In this document: in pieces, positions 32,860-43,716 of the stretch
How the letters are laid out: the number at the start of each line of letters is the position of its first letter
Position numbering within the stretch: position 1 is the first letter of the stretch
Assembly: GCF_016597725.1 (NCBI RefSeq)
Contig: NZ_VCGY01000002.1
Span: 124,001 to 188,000 of the forward strand
DNA: 64,000 bases
Origin: Marinobacter sp. 1-4A
Lineage (GTDB): Bacteria > Pseudomonadota > Gammaproteobacteria > Pseudomonadales > Oleiphilaceae
Reading direction: 5' to 3'
Notes under the pieces: model-generated
Databases searched by the model: none
Seen by the model: the letters and a program-made list of their open reading frames with translations, nothing else
What the model was told of the DNA's origin: nothing
Position numbers and translations under genes: made by a program

Positions 32860-34410
32860 ATGATGACAGCATTGCGCAAGCCGACAGCACTAATAATTCT
32901 GGACGGCTGGGGCCATCGTGATCCCGCCGAAGACAACGCCATTAGCAACGCCAACACACCCTTTTGGGACAAGCTCTGGGAATCCCATCCCCGAACACTC
33001 ATCAACACCTCGGGCATGTTCGTAGGGCTGCCGAAGGGCCAGATGGGTAATTCCGAAGTCGGGCACATGAACCTTGGCGCAGGTCGTGTGGTTTATCAGA
33101 GCCTAACGCGTATTGATAAGGATGTAGAAGAAGGCACCTTCAACGACAACAAGGCACTTTGCAGCGCAATCGACAAAGCCATCAAAAATGACGGCGCAGT
33201 TCACCTAATGGGGCTGCTTTCACCCGGCGGTGTTCACTGCCATGAAGACCACATACTCGCAGCCGCCGAGCTTGCAGCAGCGCGGGGTGCAAAAGAAGTT
33301 TACGTTCACGCATTCCTTGATGGCCGCGACATGCCGCCCCGCAGCGCAAAGCCGTCTTTAGAGAAAGCTGCCGCAAAGTTGAATAGCCTAGGCGTGGGCC
33401 GGATTGCCTCTATTGTTGGCCGCTATTTTGCCATGGATAGAGACAACCGCTGGGACAGAGTAGAGCCTGCCTACAACCTGATGACTCAGGGAGAAGCGGA
33501 GTTCACGGCTGCTGACCCGGTTACAGCTCTGGAGCAAGCCTACGAGCGCGGTGAAAACGATGAGTTCGTGAAACCAACCCGCATCCAAAACGCTGGCGAG
33601 TCTGCTGGCACTATTAATGATGGCGATGCGGTTTTGTTTATGAACTTTCGGGCTGATCGGGCCCGGGAAATGACCCGCACGTTTGTTGACGAGGGCTTTG
33701 ACGGATTCGAACGCCGCAAACACCCTAAATTGGCAGACTTTGTAATGCTCACCGAGTACGCGGCGGATATAAAAACCTCTTGTGCCTACCCCCCCGAAAA
33801 ACTGGTGAATGGTTTGGGCGAATACCTAGCAGGGCTTGGCAAAACCCAGCTACGCATTTCTGAAACCGAAAAGTACGCCCACGTCACCTTCTTTTTTAAC
33901 GGCGGGCAAGAAACACCTTTTACAGGTGAAGACAGAATTCTGGTGCCCTCTCCCAAAGTGGCCACCTACGACCTACAGCCCGAGATGAGCGCTCCGGAAG
34001 TCACAGACAAACTGGTTGAAGCCATCAAGAGCGGCAAATACGATCTAGTGGTGTGCAACTACGCCAACGGAGACATGGTTGGCCACACCGGCAAACTGGA
34101 CGCAGCCATAAAGGCAGTGGAGTGTTTGGATAAGTGCGTACAACGGGTGGTTGAAGCACTCGAAGAAGTCGATGGGCAGGCACTTATAACCGCTGATCAC
34201 GGCAACTGCGAACAAATGACCGACCCAGACTCAGGGCAGGTTCACACTGCACACACCATCGGCCCTGTGCCTCTGGTATACGCAGGCAATCACGCGGTAT
34301 CTCTGAGTGACGGTGGCAGCCTGAGCGATGTAGCCCCCACCCTTCTCGATTTAATGGGGTTGAAACTGCCGAAGGAAATGACCGGGCACAGCCTGGTGAA
34401 ACTCGGTTGA
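32860..34410 (+). CDS. gpmI: Cofactor-independent phosphoglycerate mutase GpmI
   Basis: 516 residues, the family length. The phosphorylated Ser65 lies in [14 protein letters not shown]. Metal-binding segments include [37 protein letters not shown] and [11 protein letters not shown]. It interconverts 3- and 2-phosphoglycerate using two manganese ions. Two adjacent ATG codons are possible starts. It overlaps the TTG start of envC, reproducing the gpmI-envC-yibQ order seen in enterobacteria. Confidence 0.97.
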   Translation: MMTALRKPTALIILDGWGHRDPAEDNAISNANTPFWDKLWESHPRTLINTSGMFVGLPKGQMGNSEVGHMNLGAGRVVYQSLTRIDKDVEEGTFNDNKALCSAIDKAIKNDGAVHLMGLLSPGGVHCHEDHILAAAELAAARGAKEVYVHAFLDGRDMPPRSAKPSLEKAAAKLNSLGVGRIASIVGRYFAMDRDNRWDRVEPAYNLMTQGEAEFTAADPVTALEQAYERGENDEFVKPTRIQNAGESAGTINDGDAVLFMNFRADRAREMTRTFVDEGFDGFERRKHPKLADFVMLTEYAADIKTSCAYPPEKLVNGLGEYLAGLGKTQLRISETEKYAHVTFFFNGGQETPFTGEDRILVPSPKVATYDLQPEMSAPEVTDKLVEAIKSGKYDLVVCNYANGDMVGHTGKLDAAIKAVECLDKCVQRVVEALEEVDGQALITADHGNCEQMTDPDSGQVHTAHTIGPVPLVYAGNHAVSLSDGGSLSDVAPTLLDLMGLKLPKEMTGHSLVKLG

Positions 34411-35570
34411 TCCGCAAACAGGCCCTAGCATTGCGACTGACTGCGGTATTGGCGATGGCACTCAGCTTCACGCTGGGTGCAGCGTCAGTCGCGTTCGGTA
34501 AAGAAGTCACACCAGCCCAGATCGAAGCCCTTAAGGAGCGCATTGAGGATATTGACGACTGGCTGGCTGACGCCGAAGAAGATCGCTCCGCACTGGAGCG
34601 ACAGTTAGCTGCGGCTGAACGCACCATCAGCCGACTGACCCGCGAACGCAGATCGCTCGCCGAGCAGGTAAAAAAACAGCAGCAACGACTGGCCAAATTG
34701 CAGAAAGAAGAGCAAGAACTGGCGCGCACCTTGGAGCGCCAGAGAGAAAGCCTGAAGAAACAGATACGTACTGCTTGGATGGAAGGCGACGCCCCTGCTG
34801 TAAAAGTGCTGCTTAACGAAGTGAACCCGGACAACATTGCCCGGACCATGACCTATTACGAATACCTCAGCCGCGATACGGTTAAACGCCTAGAAGCTTT
34901 CCATAAAAACCTTGAGGAACTCAAGGTTACCCAAGCAGCGGTTCAGAATACCCGCGCGGAGTTGGCTAGTGCAGAGGAAGGCGTCGTTAAGCGCCAACAG
35001 GCATTGAAAGCGTCCAGACTGGAGCGGGAAAAGACTCTGGCCGCGCTTGATCAGGATATTCGCAGCCGCCGGAGCGAAAAAAGCGAGCTCGAGTCTGATC
35101 GCAAACGGTTGGAAAAACTGCTCTCCGAGGTACAACAAGCCATAGCAAACATTCCCTCCCCCAATGAGTCCCAGCCGTTTCCGTCGCTGCGCAACAAGCT
35201 GCCATGGCCAGCACAGGGCAAGGTAACCAGCCGGTTTGGTGATCAGTATGCCGAAGGTAAACTGCGCAGAAACGGGCTGATCATTCAAACCGGCGAGGAA
35301 GCCGACGTAAAGGCCATTCATTACGGCCGCGTTGTGTTTGCCAACTGGCTAAGGGGCTTTGGGTTGATAACAATTATTGATCACGGCGATGGCTACATGA
35401 CACTCTATGGCCACAGCAGCAGCTTGTTCACCAGCCCTGGTGACTGGGTTGCTGCCGGAGAGCCTATTGCACAGACGGGCCGCACCGGCGGAACCGACGC
35501 CCCAGCGCTGTATTTCGAGATTCGCCATAATGGCAAACCGGATAACCCGGGGCGCTGGCTGGCCAACTGA
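34407..35570 (+). CDS. envC: EnvC-like murein hydrolase activator
   Basis: 387 residues with signal peptide, a long coiled coil (about 35-260) and a C-terminal LytM/M23 domain. The domain keeps YGHSSS and YFEIRHNG but has RRNGLII where active M23 enzymes have HxGxDI, so zinc binding is lost, as in EnvC. EnvC is recruited by FtsEX and activates amidases AmiA/B for septal splitting. The start is TTG at 34407, overlapping the gpmI stop (TTGA); it gives a good basic signal-peptide N-terminus ([10 protein letters not shown]). Confidence 0.92.
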   Translation: MIRKQALALRLTAVLAMALSFTLGAASVAFGKEVTPAQIEALKERIEDIDDWLADAEEDRSALERQLAAAERTISRLTRERRSLAEQVKKQQQRLAKLQKEEQELARTLERQRESLKKQIRTAWMEGDAPAVKVLLNEVNPDNIARTMTYYEYLSRDTVKRLEAFHKNLEELKVTQAAVQNTRAELASAEEGVVKRQQALKASRLEREKTLAALDQDIRSRRSEKSELESDRKRLEKLLSEVQQAIANIPSPNESQPFPSLRNKLPWPAQGKVTSRFGDQYAEGKLRRNGLIIQTGEEADVKAIHYGRVVFANWLRGFGLITIIDHGDGYMTLYGHSSSLFTSPGDWVAAGEPIAQTGRTGGTDAPALYFEIRHNGKPDNPGRWLAN

Positions 35571-35678
35571 ACACCGGCGGCGGGGCTGACAAATGCGCCC
35601 GCTGACGCCATACTGTCGGGAATGTAAAGCTCAGCCCAACTCTCTGCTCAACTATCGGAATAACCACGGGATATGTGA

Positions 35679-37076
35679 ATGAAACGGGTCCGAAGTACAC
35701 TCCAAGCCTTACCTTTGCGCTCAGCCATCCTCGTAGCCTGTTTCATGTCCCTTCCCGGGCTGGCGCTCGCGCAGGAAGGCCCTTCCGACAATACCCAGCT
35801 GTTGGAAGGCATTCAAAATGGTGAGCGGGTTGAAATAACCCTACCCGACCCGGAAAAACAACTGCCCCTGGACGATCTGCGCAAGTTCACCGAGGTTTTT
35901 AGCCGCATCAAGGCAGCCTACGTTGAAGAGGTAGACGATCGCCAGCTATTGGAAAGCGCCATCAAAGGCATGCTCTCCGATCTTGACCCCCACTCCACTT
36001 ACCTCGCCCCGAAAGATTACGAAGAGCTGGAAGAAAGCACTTCAGGCGAATTTGGCGGCTTAGGCATTGAAGTCGGCATGGAGAACGGTTTCATAAAGGT
36101 TATCGCCCCTATTGATGACACGCCTGCGCAGAAAGCTGGCGTTCAGTCCGGCGACCTGATCATTAAGCTTGATGAGAAACCGGTAAAAGGCATGAGCCTT
36201 GAAGAGTCTGTGCAGCTTATGCGCGGCAAACCCGGCACAGTTCTTACGCTGACAATCATGCGCGAGGGTGAAAATGCCCCGGTAGAGATCGACGTAGAGC
36301 GGGCTGTTATCAAGGTTACCAGCGTGAAGACCCGCATGATTGAAGACGGTTACGGCTATGTGCGCCTGACCCAGTTCCAAGCGGAAACAGGCGGGCAATT
36401 TACAAAAGCCCTCAAAAAGCTAAAGGAAGACCATGGCGGTGATCTAGACGGACTGGTAATAGACCTGCGCAACAACCCGGGCGGCGTTCTACAAGCAGCC
36501 GTTGCCACGGCAGACGCACTGCTCGACGAAGGGCTGATTGTATACACTGAAGGCCGAATCCAGAGCTCGCGCCTACGCTTCAGCGCCAAAGATGGCGATG
36601 TGATGGCTGGCACACCCATTGTTGTGCTGATTAACGGTGGTTCTGCCTCCGCATCGGAAATTCTGGCTGGTGCGCTTCAGGATCATAAGCGGGCTGTCAT
36701 TATGGGCACCCAGTCTTTTGGCAAGGGCAGCGTTCAAACCGTTATTCCACTGGACGAAACCCACGCCATCAAGATGACAACCGCTCGTTATTACACTCCC
36801 GACGGTCGCTCTATACAGGCCACAGGCATTAAACCAGACATCGAAGTAAAGCCAGCTGAGCTGAAGGAGTTGGATAGCCGCCCATTCTTTACCGAAGCAG
36901 ATCTCAGCGGCCACTTGATTGGCCAAGATGAGAAAACCGAAGGCAAAGACAAGCAATCCAAGACTGACAGTCAAAATGCCTCTATGGCAGAAAGGGACTA
37001 CCAGCTGCGCTCGGCACTGAACCTGCTTAAAGGGCTGCACATCCTAAATCGCAAGGGAGCAGACGCAACACAGTGA
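35679..37076 (+). CDS. Carboxyl-terminal processing protease CtpA (S41)
   Basis: 465 residues: signal peptide cleaved near ALAQE, a PDZ domain (GLGIEVGMENGFIKVIAPID to about residue 205), then the S41 catalytic domain with the Ser in INGGSASASEIL (around 324) and Lys349 in QSFGKGSVQT. A charged C-terminal segment follows. Such tail-specific proteases act in the periplasm, often with a TPR lipoprotein, on cell-wall hydrolases and other proteins. Its place between envC and yibQ suggests a link to envelope/murein turnover. GGGATATG precedes the ATG. Confidence 0.95.
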   Translation: MKRVRSTLQALPLRSAILVACFMSLPGLALAQEGPSDNTQLLEGIQNGERVEITLPDPEKQLPLDDLRKFTEVFSRIKAAYVEEVDDRQLLESAIKGMLSDLDPHSTYLAPKDYEELEESTSGEFGGLGIEVGMENGFIKVIAPIDDTPAQKAGVQSGDLIIKLDEKPVKGMSLEESVQLMRGKPGTVLTLTIMREGENAPVEIDVERAVIKVTSVKTRMIEDGYGYVRLTQFQAETGGQFTKALKKLKEDHGGDLDGLVIDLRNNPGGVLQAAVATADALLDEGLIVYTEGRIQSSRLRFSAKDGDVMAGTPIVVLINGGSASASEILAGALQDHKRAVIMGTQSFGKGSVQTVIPLDETHAIKMTTARYYTPDGRSIQATGIKPDIEVKPAELKELDSRPFFTEADLSGHLIGQDEKTEGKDKQSKTDSQNASMAERDYQLRSALNLLKGLHILNRKGADATQ

Positions 37077-37921
37077 AGGCTCTTTTGGCTTATACACAGG
37101 CCAGCTCAGCCCTGATTAAGCTGGCGCTGGCGGCACTGGCAAGCTTGGCGGCTGGCTTTGTAGCGGCAGAGCCTTCTACCGGGGGCATTCCGCCGACAAT
37201 TGCCATCATCATTGATGACATGGGGCATAACCTGCACGAGGGTGAGCGCCTAGCCAATCTGGACCAGCCACTGACCCTGGCGTTTTTACCCTACCGCAGG
37301 CACACAGACTCTCTTGCGCGTCTGGCGCACAATCGCAATAAAGAGATAATGCTGCACGCCCCCATGGCAAACACTCGCAATTTCAGCCTCGGACCGGGCG
37401 GGCTAACGTCAGACATGGACGAACAGAGCTTTACAACGACTCTGCGCCGAGCCCTGCAGTCTATCCCTTATGTACAGGGGGTGAATAATCACATGGGTAG
37501 CCTACTAACCCAGCAACTGAAGCCCATGGACTGGGTGATGAAAGAGCTGAACCGCTACCCGGTTTATTTTGTCGATAGCCGAACCATTGCTTCGTCTGTT
37601 GCAGGTGACGTTGCCGCCGCCTATCAAATCCCCACAATGACACGGGATGTGTTCTTGGATCATGAGCAAACAGAAGAGTTTGTAGATCAACAGTTCAGAG
37701 AACTGGTCCGGCGGGCAAAGTTAAACGGAAGCGCGATCGGCATAGGCCACCCACACACGGTGACAGTCGACTATTTGGAAAAACATCTTCCGTTATTGGA
37801 TGAGCAAGGCATTGCCATAGCTACGGTGAGCGGGCTTTGGGCAATACGCAACAATAACCAAAGAATGTTCGCGGAAGGGGAAAAGCAGACCATTCGGCCT
37901 GCTTTTGCTAAAAAACACTAG
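37073..37921 (+). CDS. YibQ-like divergent polysaccharide deacetylase family protein
   Basis: 282 residues with signal peptide (cleaved near VAAEP) and the divergent polysaccharide deacetylase domain: PTIAIIIDDMGHNLHEGERL, PLTLAFLPYRRHTDSLARLA, EIMLHAPMAN, VQGVNNHMGSLLTQ, YFVDSRT and IGIGHPHTVTV. Acidic and histidine residues that could bind metal are conserved (DDMGHN, NNHMGS). GTG start overlaps the ctpA stop (GTGA), so coupled. Biochemical activity of this family is not established to my knowledge; the envC neighbourhood suggests a cell-wall function. Confidence 0.92.
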   Translation: MKALLAYTQASSALIKLALAALASLAAGFVAAEPSTGGIPPTIAIIIDDMGHNLHEGERLANLDQPLTLAFLPYRRHTDSLARLAHNRNKEIMLHAPMANTRNFSLGPGGLTSDMDEQSFTTTLRRALQSIPYVQGVNNHMGSLLTQQLKPMDWVMKELNRYPVYFVDSRTIASSVAGDVAAAYQIPTMTRDVFLDHEQTEEFVDQQFRELVRRAKLNGSAIGIGHPHTVTVDYLEKHLPLLDEQGIAIATVSGLWAIRNNNQRMFAEGEKQTIRPAFAKKH

Positions 37922-37928
37922 TATCTGG

Positions 37929-38702
37929 CTAGTCTCTGACTTCAATACCTTGCGCCTTCATAAAGGCCTTGGCTTCAGGAATTGTGTGCTCACCAAAGTG
38001 GAATATAGATGCTGCCAGCACCGCATCGGCGCCGCCCTTGGTAACGCCATCAGCCAAGTGCTGAAGCTCACCCACGCCACCTGAAGCAATCACTGGAACC
38101 GTCACCGCATCGCTAACAGCTCGGGTCAGGCCAAGATCAAAACCAATCTTGGTGCCATCTCTGTCCATGCTTGTTAGCAAGAGCTCTCCAGCTCCCATGT
38201 CCACCATCTTACGTGCCCAGTCTACAGCATCTAGCCCGGTTGGCTTACGGCCGCCGTGGGTAAAGATTTCCCAACGAAGCTCCTCACCTTCCGCACTCAC
38301 TTGCTTGGCATCAATAGCCACAACAATGCACTGGCTACCGAAGCGGTCTGCAGCTTCGCGCACAAACTCCGGGTTGAATACCGCAGCCGTATTAATGGCG
38401 ACCTTATCTGCACCGGCGTTCAGCAGCTTACGAATATCTTCCACCGCACGAACACCGCCACCCACGGTCAAAGGGATGAAAACCTCTGCAGCCATACGCT
38501 CTACGGTCTCGTAGGTTGTATCTCGGCTTTCATGGCTTGCCGTAATATCCAAAAAAGTGATCTCGTCGGCGCCCTGCTCGTTATAACGACGGGCTACTTC
38601 AACAGGGTCGCCAGCATCCCGGATATCCACAAAGTTCACGCCTTTCACAACACGCCCTTTGTCCACATCCAGACAGGGGATAATGCGCTTTGCCAGTGCC
38701 AT
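37929..38702 (-). CDS. hisF: Imidazole glycerol phosphate synthase cyclase subunit HisF
   Basis: 257-residue TIM barrel with the catalytic aspartates in [15 protein letters not shown] (Asp11) and CIVVAIDAK, plus [29 protein letters not shown] and IASGGVGEL. It uses ammonia from HisH to make imidazole glycerol phosphate and AICAR. It is the last gene of hisB-H-A-F, 14 bases after hisA. It is tail to tail with yibQ, with seven bases between. Confidence 0.97.
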   Translation of the reverse strand: MALAKRIIPCLDVDKGRVVKGVNFVDIRDAGDPVEVARRYNEQGADEITFLDITASHESRDTTYETVERMAAEVFIPLTVGGGVRAVEDIRKLLNAGADKVAINTAAVFNPEFVREAADRFGSQCIVVAIDAKQVSAEGEELRWEIFTHGGRKPTGLDAVDWARKMVDMGAGELLLTSMDRDGTKIGFDLGLTRAVSDAVTVPVIASGGVGELQHLADGVTKGGADAVLAASIFHFGEHTIPEAKAFMKAQGIEVRD

Positions 38703-38716
38703 AAAATTTACCTTGT

Positions 38717-39454
38717 TCAGCCCTTCAAGGAATCACAGAACGCCTGAGCTTCCGCAACGTCCAGCGTGCCTTCATAAATCGCGCGGCCGGTGATAGCGCC
38801 AACAATGCCCTTGTGGGCGACTGGCGCCAGACGCTTGAGATCATCCATGTTGGTTACGCCACCGGAAGCGATAACAGGAATACCGCCCTCTTGTGCCAGA
38901 GCAGCCGTGGCTTCCACGTTTACGCCCTGCATCATGCCGTCGCGGTTGATATCGGTATAAACAATCGCTTCAACGCCATCGCTGGCAAAACGCTTTGCTA
39001 GATCGACCGCCATCACTTCAGAAACTTCAGCCCAGCCATCGGTAGCTACGCGGCCATCTTTGGCATCAAGCCCAACAATGATGTGGCCCGGAAAGCGCTT
39101 GCACATTTCAGTCACAAATTCGGGTTCTTTAACAGCTTTGGTGCCGATAATGACCCATTGAACGCCCGCTTTGAGATAGGCTTCAATGGTTTCCGCTGAA
39201 CGAATACCGCCGCCAATCTGTATTGGCAAATCCGGATATTTGCGTGCAATGGCTTTAACGATTTCTCCGTTAACCGGCTCGCCTGCAAAAGCACCGTTCA
39301 AGTCCACAAGGTGCAAGCGACGGGCACCGGCTTCTACCCAGCGGGTGGCCATATCAACCGGGTCGCCACCAAAAACGGTGGAGTCTTCCATACGGCCCTG
39401 GCGCAACCGCACACATCGGCCGTCTTTCAGATCAATGGCGGGAATAATCAGCAT
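38717..39454 (-). CDS. hisA: Phosphoribosylformimino-AICAR-P isomerase HisA
   Basis: 245-residue TIM barrel beginning [20 protein letters not shown], with the active-site Asp8 there and the second Asp in [21 protein letters not shown] and [10 protein letters not shown] are the phosphate-binding loops. It performs the Amadori rearrangement of ProFAR in histidine synthesis. The ATG at 39454 overlaps the last 7 bases of hisH; an ATG four codons upstream would give an atypical N-terminus. Confidence 0.97.
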   Translation of the reverse strand: MLIIPAIDLKDGRCVRLRQGRMEDSTVFGGDPVDMATRWVEAGARRLHLVDLNGAFAGEPVNGEIVKAIARKYPDLPIQIGGGIRSAETIEAYLKAGVQWVIIGTKAVKEPEFVTEMCKRFPGHIIVGLDAKDGRVATDGWAEVSEVMAVDLAKRFASDGVEAIVYTDINRDGMMQGVNVEATAALAQEGGIPVIASGGVTNMDDLKRLAPVAHKGIVGAITGRAIYEGTLDVAEAQAFCDSLKG

Positions 39455-40089
39455 GTTCCATTCCAATCAGTAAAGTTCTTGAGAAGTTGCAGGCCAGCCC
39501 CGGCACTTTTCTCCGGGTGAAACTGCACAGCAAAAATATTATTTCTGGCCACAGCGGCGGCTAAATCAACGCCGTAATGACTGCGCCCGGCAATGTCTGC
39601 ATTGCCCTCCGCTTCAGCGTAATAACTATGCACAAAATAGAAGCGGTCACCATCAGGAATGCCCTGCCACAGCGGGTGCTCCGTAGCATGGTAAACCTGA
39701 TTCCACCCCATGTGGGGCACCTTCAAACGCTCGCCATTTTCTATCAGGTTTTCGCCAAAGAAGCGCACCTCGGAAGGAAACAGGTTAATACCTTCAACTC
39801 CGCCATTTTCTTCGCTACGGGACATTAGTGCTTGCATGCCGACACAGATTCCGAGGAAAGGACGGTCACGGGACACTTCCCGAACCAAGTTGTCCACGCC
39901 CAGCCGGCGGATCTCCGCCATGCAATCACGAATGGCGCCAACGCCGGGTAAAATCACCCGGTCGGCTTCACGAATGTGGTCTGCGTTATCGGTTACTAGA
40001 ACTCTGGTATCCGGGGCTACATGCTCTACCGCTTTGCGGGCAGAGTGAAGGTTACCCATGCCGTAGTCGATGATGGCAACGGTTTTCAT
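39448..40089 (-). CDS. hisH: Imidazole glycerol phosphate synthase glutaminase subunit HisH
   Basis: 213 residues from ATG at 40089 ([20 protein letters not shown]); the frame extends upstream only into hisB shadow sequence. Class I glutaminase with nucleophile Cys in [11 protein letters not shown] and the His-x-Glu pair in [12 protein letters not shown]. It supplies ammonia to HisF. hisA starts within its last codons, and hisB ends 28 bases upstream. Confidence 0.97.
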   Translation of the reverse strand: MKTVAIIDYGMGNLHSARKAVEHVAPDTRVLVTDNADHIREADRVILPGVGAIRDCMAEIRRLGVDNLVREVSRDRPFLGICVGMQALMSRSEENGGVEGINLFPSEVRFFGENLIENGERLKVPHMGWNQVYHATEHPLWQGIPDGDRFYFVHSYYAEAEGNADIAGRSHYGVDLAAAVARNNIFAVQFHPEKSAGAGLQLLKNFTDWNGTC

Positions 40090-40117
40090 GGCTTGTGCGA
40101 TGTCCTTGCGTGGCGAA

Positions 40118-40711
40118 TTAAAGAGAGCCTTTGGTAGACGGGGTAACGCCCGCCATGCGCTCATCCAGCTCAACCGCCATACGCAGGGCACGGCCGAATG
40201 CCTTGAACACGGTTTCAATCTGGTGGTGGGTGTTCTTGCCGCGCAGGTTGTCAATGTGCGCAGTCACCATCGCATGATTGATAAAACCACGGAAGAACTC
40301 TTCAAACAGATCCACATCAAAGCCACCCACAACAGCGCGGGTGAAAGGCACTTCCATAATCAGGCCAGGGCGGCCAGACAGGTCGATCGCAACACGCGAG
40401 AGGGCTTCATCCATAGGCACATAAGCATGGCCATAACGGCAAATGCCTTTTTTATCTCCCACCGCTTGCTTGAACGCCTGGCCAAGAGTAATGCCAACGT
40501 CTTCCACGGTGTGGTGGTCATCTATGTGCAAATCACCTTTGGAAACGATATCCAGATCCATCATCCCATGACGGGCGATCTGCTCCATCATGTGCTCCAA
40601 AAACGGCACGCCTGTATCGAAGCTGGATTTACCGGTACCGTCGAGGTTAATTTCAACAGTGATCTGGGTTTCAAGGGTATTTCGTTCTACCCGAGCCTTA
40701 CGTTCGGCCAT
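40118..40711 (-). CDS. hisB: Imidazoleglycerol-phosphate dehydratase HisB
   Basis: 197 residues, the monofunctional form. The manganese ligands are in the repeated DxHHxxED patterns: [40 protein letters not shown] and [20 protein letters not shown]. It removes water to give imidazole acetol phosphate. GGAGTCTCC precedes the ATG at 40711, which rules out the longer frame from 40756. First gene of the hisBHAF group. Confidence 0.97.
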   Translation of the reverse strand: MAERKARVERNTLETQITVEINLDGTGKSSFDTGVPFLEHMMEQIARHGMMDLDIVSKGDLHIDDHHTVEDVGITLGQAFKQAVGDKKGICRYGHAYVPMDEALSRVAIDLSGRPGLIMEVPFTRAVVGGFDVDLFEEFFRGFINHAMVTAHIDNLRGKNTHHQIETVFKAFGRALRMAVELDERMAGVTPSTKGSL

Positions 40712-40838
40712 GGAGACTCCGTAGCAAATTAAGTGGCACAACGCCGTAAAATTCAATTCCCGGATTATACCTTTTATGCTCTCTGGAGTCCCACAACCTG
40801 TTTAATCGTTACGATAGCCTGCCTTATTGGAGGAATAA

Positions 40839-41300
40839 TCAGAAGGCTTTCTTCAGGTTGTTCATATAGGTATCCACCAAACCGTTAAACTCGTGCTTAA
40901 TAACGGGGCTGATGGCCAGCTTCAACAGGCCGGGCAGTGGCAGCGTTAACTCAGCGCTGGTCTGGAACTTTGCTGTCGTCGCATTATCGCCTTTCGCTTT
41001 CAGTACCCAAGAACCGCGTACCAAGCCATTCCCCTCGCCTTTCACTGGCTCCCAAGTGATTTTCCCGGCGTCTTTATCCGAAAAATACTTGCTGGCGTAC
41101 ACAGACTGAATGGCGTGTTTGTCGACACCAACTTTTTCCATTTCCCAGCGGTAGGTGTTGTCGCCAAGATCCGTCAGCTTATTTACCTTCGGAAAGTGAG
41201 CAGCAGAACGGGGCACATCCGCCAGCAAATCAAAAACCTCATCATAACTGCCCGGAATCTCAAGCTCTCGGTTCAATTCAATCGAAACAGTGATAGCCAC
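40839..41300 (-). CDS. SRPBCC/START-like family protein
   Basis: 153 residues from a GTG at 41300 with AAGGAG six bases upstream. The pattern SIELNRELEIPGSYDEVFDL, DVPRSAAHFPKVNKLTDLGD and a C-terminal helix (LLKLAISPVIKHEFNGLVDT) fits a helix-grip fold that binds hydrophobic ligands (CoxG/polyketide cyclase-like). No catalytic residue can be assigned. It lies upstream of hisB on the same strand with about 130 bases between, so it is probably a separate unit. Function unknown. Confidence 0.8.
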   Translation of the reverse strand: MAITVSIELNRELEIPGSYDEVFDLLADVPRSAAHFPKVNKLTDLGDNTYRWEMEKVGVDKHAIQSVYASKYFSDKDAGKITWEPVKGEGNGLVRGSWVLKAKGDNATTAKFQTSAELTLPLPGLLKLAISPVIKHEFNGLVDTYMNNLKKAF

Positions 41301-41490
41301 AGCGAACTCCTTTTTATGTTTATTCAACACTAATCAAGTCAAAGACAATAGGTGCATTTTGGCCTAACACTACGGCATTGTCATACTCCTACCCTGTTAA
41401 TTTGTTAACCCTGCGTTATCCTTTAGCTAATTCGCACCCGGATTCGCCCCGAATCCTGAAAGCTCCCGGAAAAAAAAGGAAGCCGGAACT

Positions 41491-43716
41491 ATGAAAGCCA
41501 TACGTTATGTGCTGATCGCCATCGTTGCATTGGTTGTTCTCGCTGTCGCCGCGATTGCTATTGCCATGGCCGTTATCGACCCCAATGCCTATAAGCCAAA
41601 GATTGAAAGTATTGTTGAGGATAAAACCAACCTTGATCTCGATCTTGCAGGCGATATCGGCTGGTCTTTTATCCCCCTCGGGCTTGAGCTAAATGATGTG
41701 GAAGCCAGCCTGGATGGCGAGCGCTTTGTTGCATTAAAGCGACTGGTTGCACAAGTGGACTTCTGGTCCCTGATTGCTCTGGAGCCGCAAGTGAGCACCT
41801 TCGTACTCGACGGCCTAGATGCAAATTTAAGCATTAATGAGCAGGGAGAGGGCAATTGGACCCGAATAATGCCCGAACCCGCAAACGGTGATGCGAGCCA
41901 AGACAAGCAAGAAGTAGCCAGCGAATCCGAGCCAACACCGGATGCCGAAGCTAGCGGCGAAGCCCTGAACTTCAACGTCGATAATGTCCAGATCAGCAAT
42001 GCGCAAGTGCATTACAGCGATTTGCGCACAGGCCAGAAAGTGACGTTTGAAGACTTCACAGTAAATGCCAGCGACATCACTTTGGGCTCCGAATTTCCAC
42101 TGGAAATTGGCTTTCGTATAGAAACAGCCCAACCACAATTTGCCGTGGACGGAAGCATAGAAGCCCGCCTTGCAGCCAACCAAGCGCTGAACGACTTTTC
42201 GGTTTCTGGCCTGCAAGCTGAGTTTAAAATGAATGGCGAGCCATTTGGCGATAAATCAGTAACAGCCAAGATGAGCGGCTCGGCCAAAGCCAATCTGGAA
42301 AACGAAACCGCAACGCTGAGTGACTTCACTGCCAGCCTTGCAAACCTGACATTGAATACAAATCTTGATGTTAAGGGCTTCGGCGATAAGCCAACCCTGA
42401 AGGGCAAGTTAGCCATCACCGAGTTTTCCCTCAAAGAACTGCTGGAAAACATGGGCCAACCCGCCATCCAGACCGCCGATGAAGCGGTTCTTCAGGCCAT
42501 TTCCTTCTCTACTGATATCGCTGGCCCCGCAGGCAAGCCTGCGCTGTCTGATTTGGTGATCAAGCTTGATGACACCACCTTCAACGGTTCTGGTAGTTAT
42601 AACCTCGAAAACGGCGGTATCGTTTTTGATCTTCAGGGCGACAAGCTCGATGCAGACCGTTACTTGCCACCAAAAGTTGAAGGTGCTGAGACCGCAGACG
42701 AGGCCCCAGCACAAACGGCCGATAGTGGGCCGGAAGGCGACCTGCTTCCATTAGAAACCCTGCGTGGTCTGCTTCTTGATATCGACTTCGGGCTAGGTGA
42801 GCTGGTTGTCAGCAACTTAACCATCAACGAAATCAAAGCCAGTACAACTGCCAGCAAAGGCCTGCTCAAAGTAGATGAATTCAGCGGCAAGCTTTATGAA
42901 GGTAGTTTTGGCGCAAATGCCACCATTGATACCCGCTCCGACACTCCAAAGTGGTCCATCAACTCTGATGTAAGCAATGTACAAACTCTACCGCTGCTTG
43001 CGGATGTGGCTGAAATAACCATGCTTTCTGGCGGGGCCAACCTGAAAGTAAATGCTACCACCTCGGGCAACCGCATTTCGGTTCTAAGAGACAAAGCAGA
43101 CGGCCAGATCAGCTTCAACCTTGCCGAGGGCGAATTCCGGAACATGAACCTTACCCGCATGGCCTGTCAGGGTATTGCGCTGGCAAATCAAGACGAGCTC
43201 ACAACCGATGACTGGGGTGACACCACACCCTTCAACGACATGCATGGCACTCTGGAGATCAACGGCAACACCTTCAACAACACAGACCTTGTTGCCGCAC
43301 TTGCAGGCATGAGACTGGAAGGCCAAGGCTCGGTTGATATGAAGAAGACTCTCGTCGATTACGAGTTGGGCCTGCGGATTGTTGGCGAGATTCACCGCGA
43401 CAATGCCTGCCGCGTGACTGAATACGTTGAAGACGTTGTTATACCGGTGGAGTGCCGGGGTGACTTTTCAGCGGGCGCCGCAAGCCTCTGCTCATTTGAC
43501 GGCTCACGCTTCCGCGACACTCTGAAGACCATTGCGAAGAACGCCGCGAAAATAAAAGCCAAAGAAGAAGTAGACCGGGCCAAAGAGAAAGTTGAGGAAA
43601 AAGTAGACAAAGAGAAAGCCAGAGTTGAAGAAAAGGCCCGCGAAAAACTGGAAGAAAAGCTCGGCGAAGGTGCTGGTGAAAAAGTAAAAGACAAGCTCAA
43701 AGGCTTGTTCAAGTGA
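41491..43716 (+). CDS. AsmA family envelope protein
   Basis: 741 residues: N-terminal membrane helix (about 7-29, AIRYVLIAIVALVVLAVAAI), the AsmA N-terminal domain (DPNAYKPKIESIVEDKTNLD), and a long beta-rich repeat body typical of AsmA/bridge-like lipid transport proteins, ending with the AsmA_2 region (GEFRNMNLTRMACQGIAL). The last ~65 residues are an unusual Lys/Glu-rich helix (VDRAKEKVEEKVDKEKARVE onward). AsmA proteins affect outer-membrane lipid homeostasis. AGGAAG precedes the ATG. The stop overlaps the mutY start (GTGA), as in the known asmA-mutY association. Confidence 0.93.
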   Translation: MKAIRYVLIAIVALVVLAVAAIAIAMAVIDPNAYKPKIESIVEDKTNLDLDLAGDIGWSFIPLGLELNDVEASLDGERFVALKRLVAQVDFWSLIALEPQVSTFVLDGLDANLSINEQGEGNWTRIMPEPANGDASQDKQEVASESEPTPDAEASGEALNFNVDNVQISNAQVHYSDLRTGQKVTFEDFTVNASDITLGSEFPLEIGFRIETAQPQFAVDGSIEARLAANQALNDFSVSGLQAEFKMNGEPFGDKSVTAKMSGSAKANLENETATLSDFTASLANLTLNTNLDVKGFGDKPTLKGKLAITEFSLKELLENMGQPAIQTADEAVLQAISFSTDIAGPAGKPALSDLVIKLDDTTFNGSGSYNLENGGIVFDLQGDKLDADRYLPPKVEGAETADEAPAQTADSGPEGDLLPLETLRGLLLDIDFGLGELVVSNLTINEIKASTTASKGLLKVDEFSGKLYEGSFGANATIDTRSDTPKWSINSDVSNVQTLPLLADVAEITMLSGGANLKVNATTSGNRISVLRDKADGQISFNLAEGEFRNMNLTRMACQGIALANQDELTTDDWGDTTPFNDMHGTLEINGNTFNNTDLVAALAGMRLEGQGSVDMKKTLVDYELGLRIVGEIHRDNACRVTEYVEDVVIPVECRGDFSAGAASLCSFDGSRFRDTLKTIAKNAAKIKAKEEVDRAKEKVEEKVDKEKARVEEKAREKLEEKLGEGAGEKVKDKLKGLFK

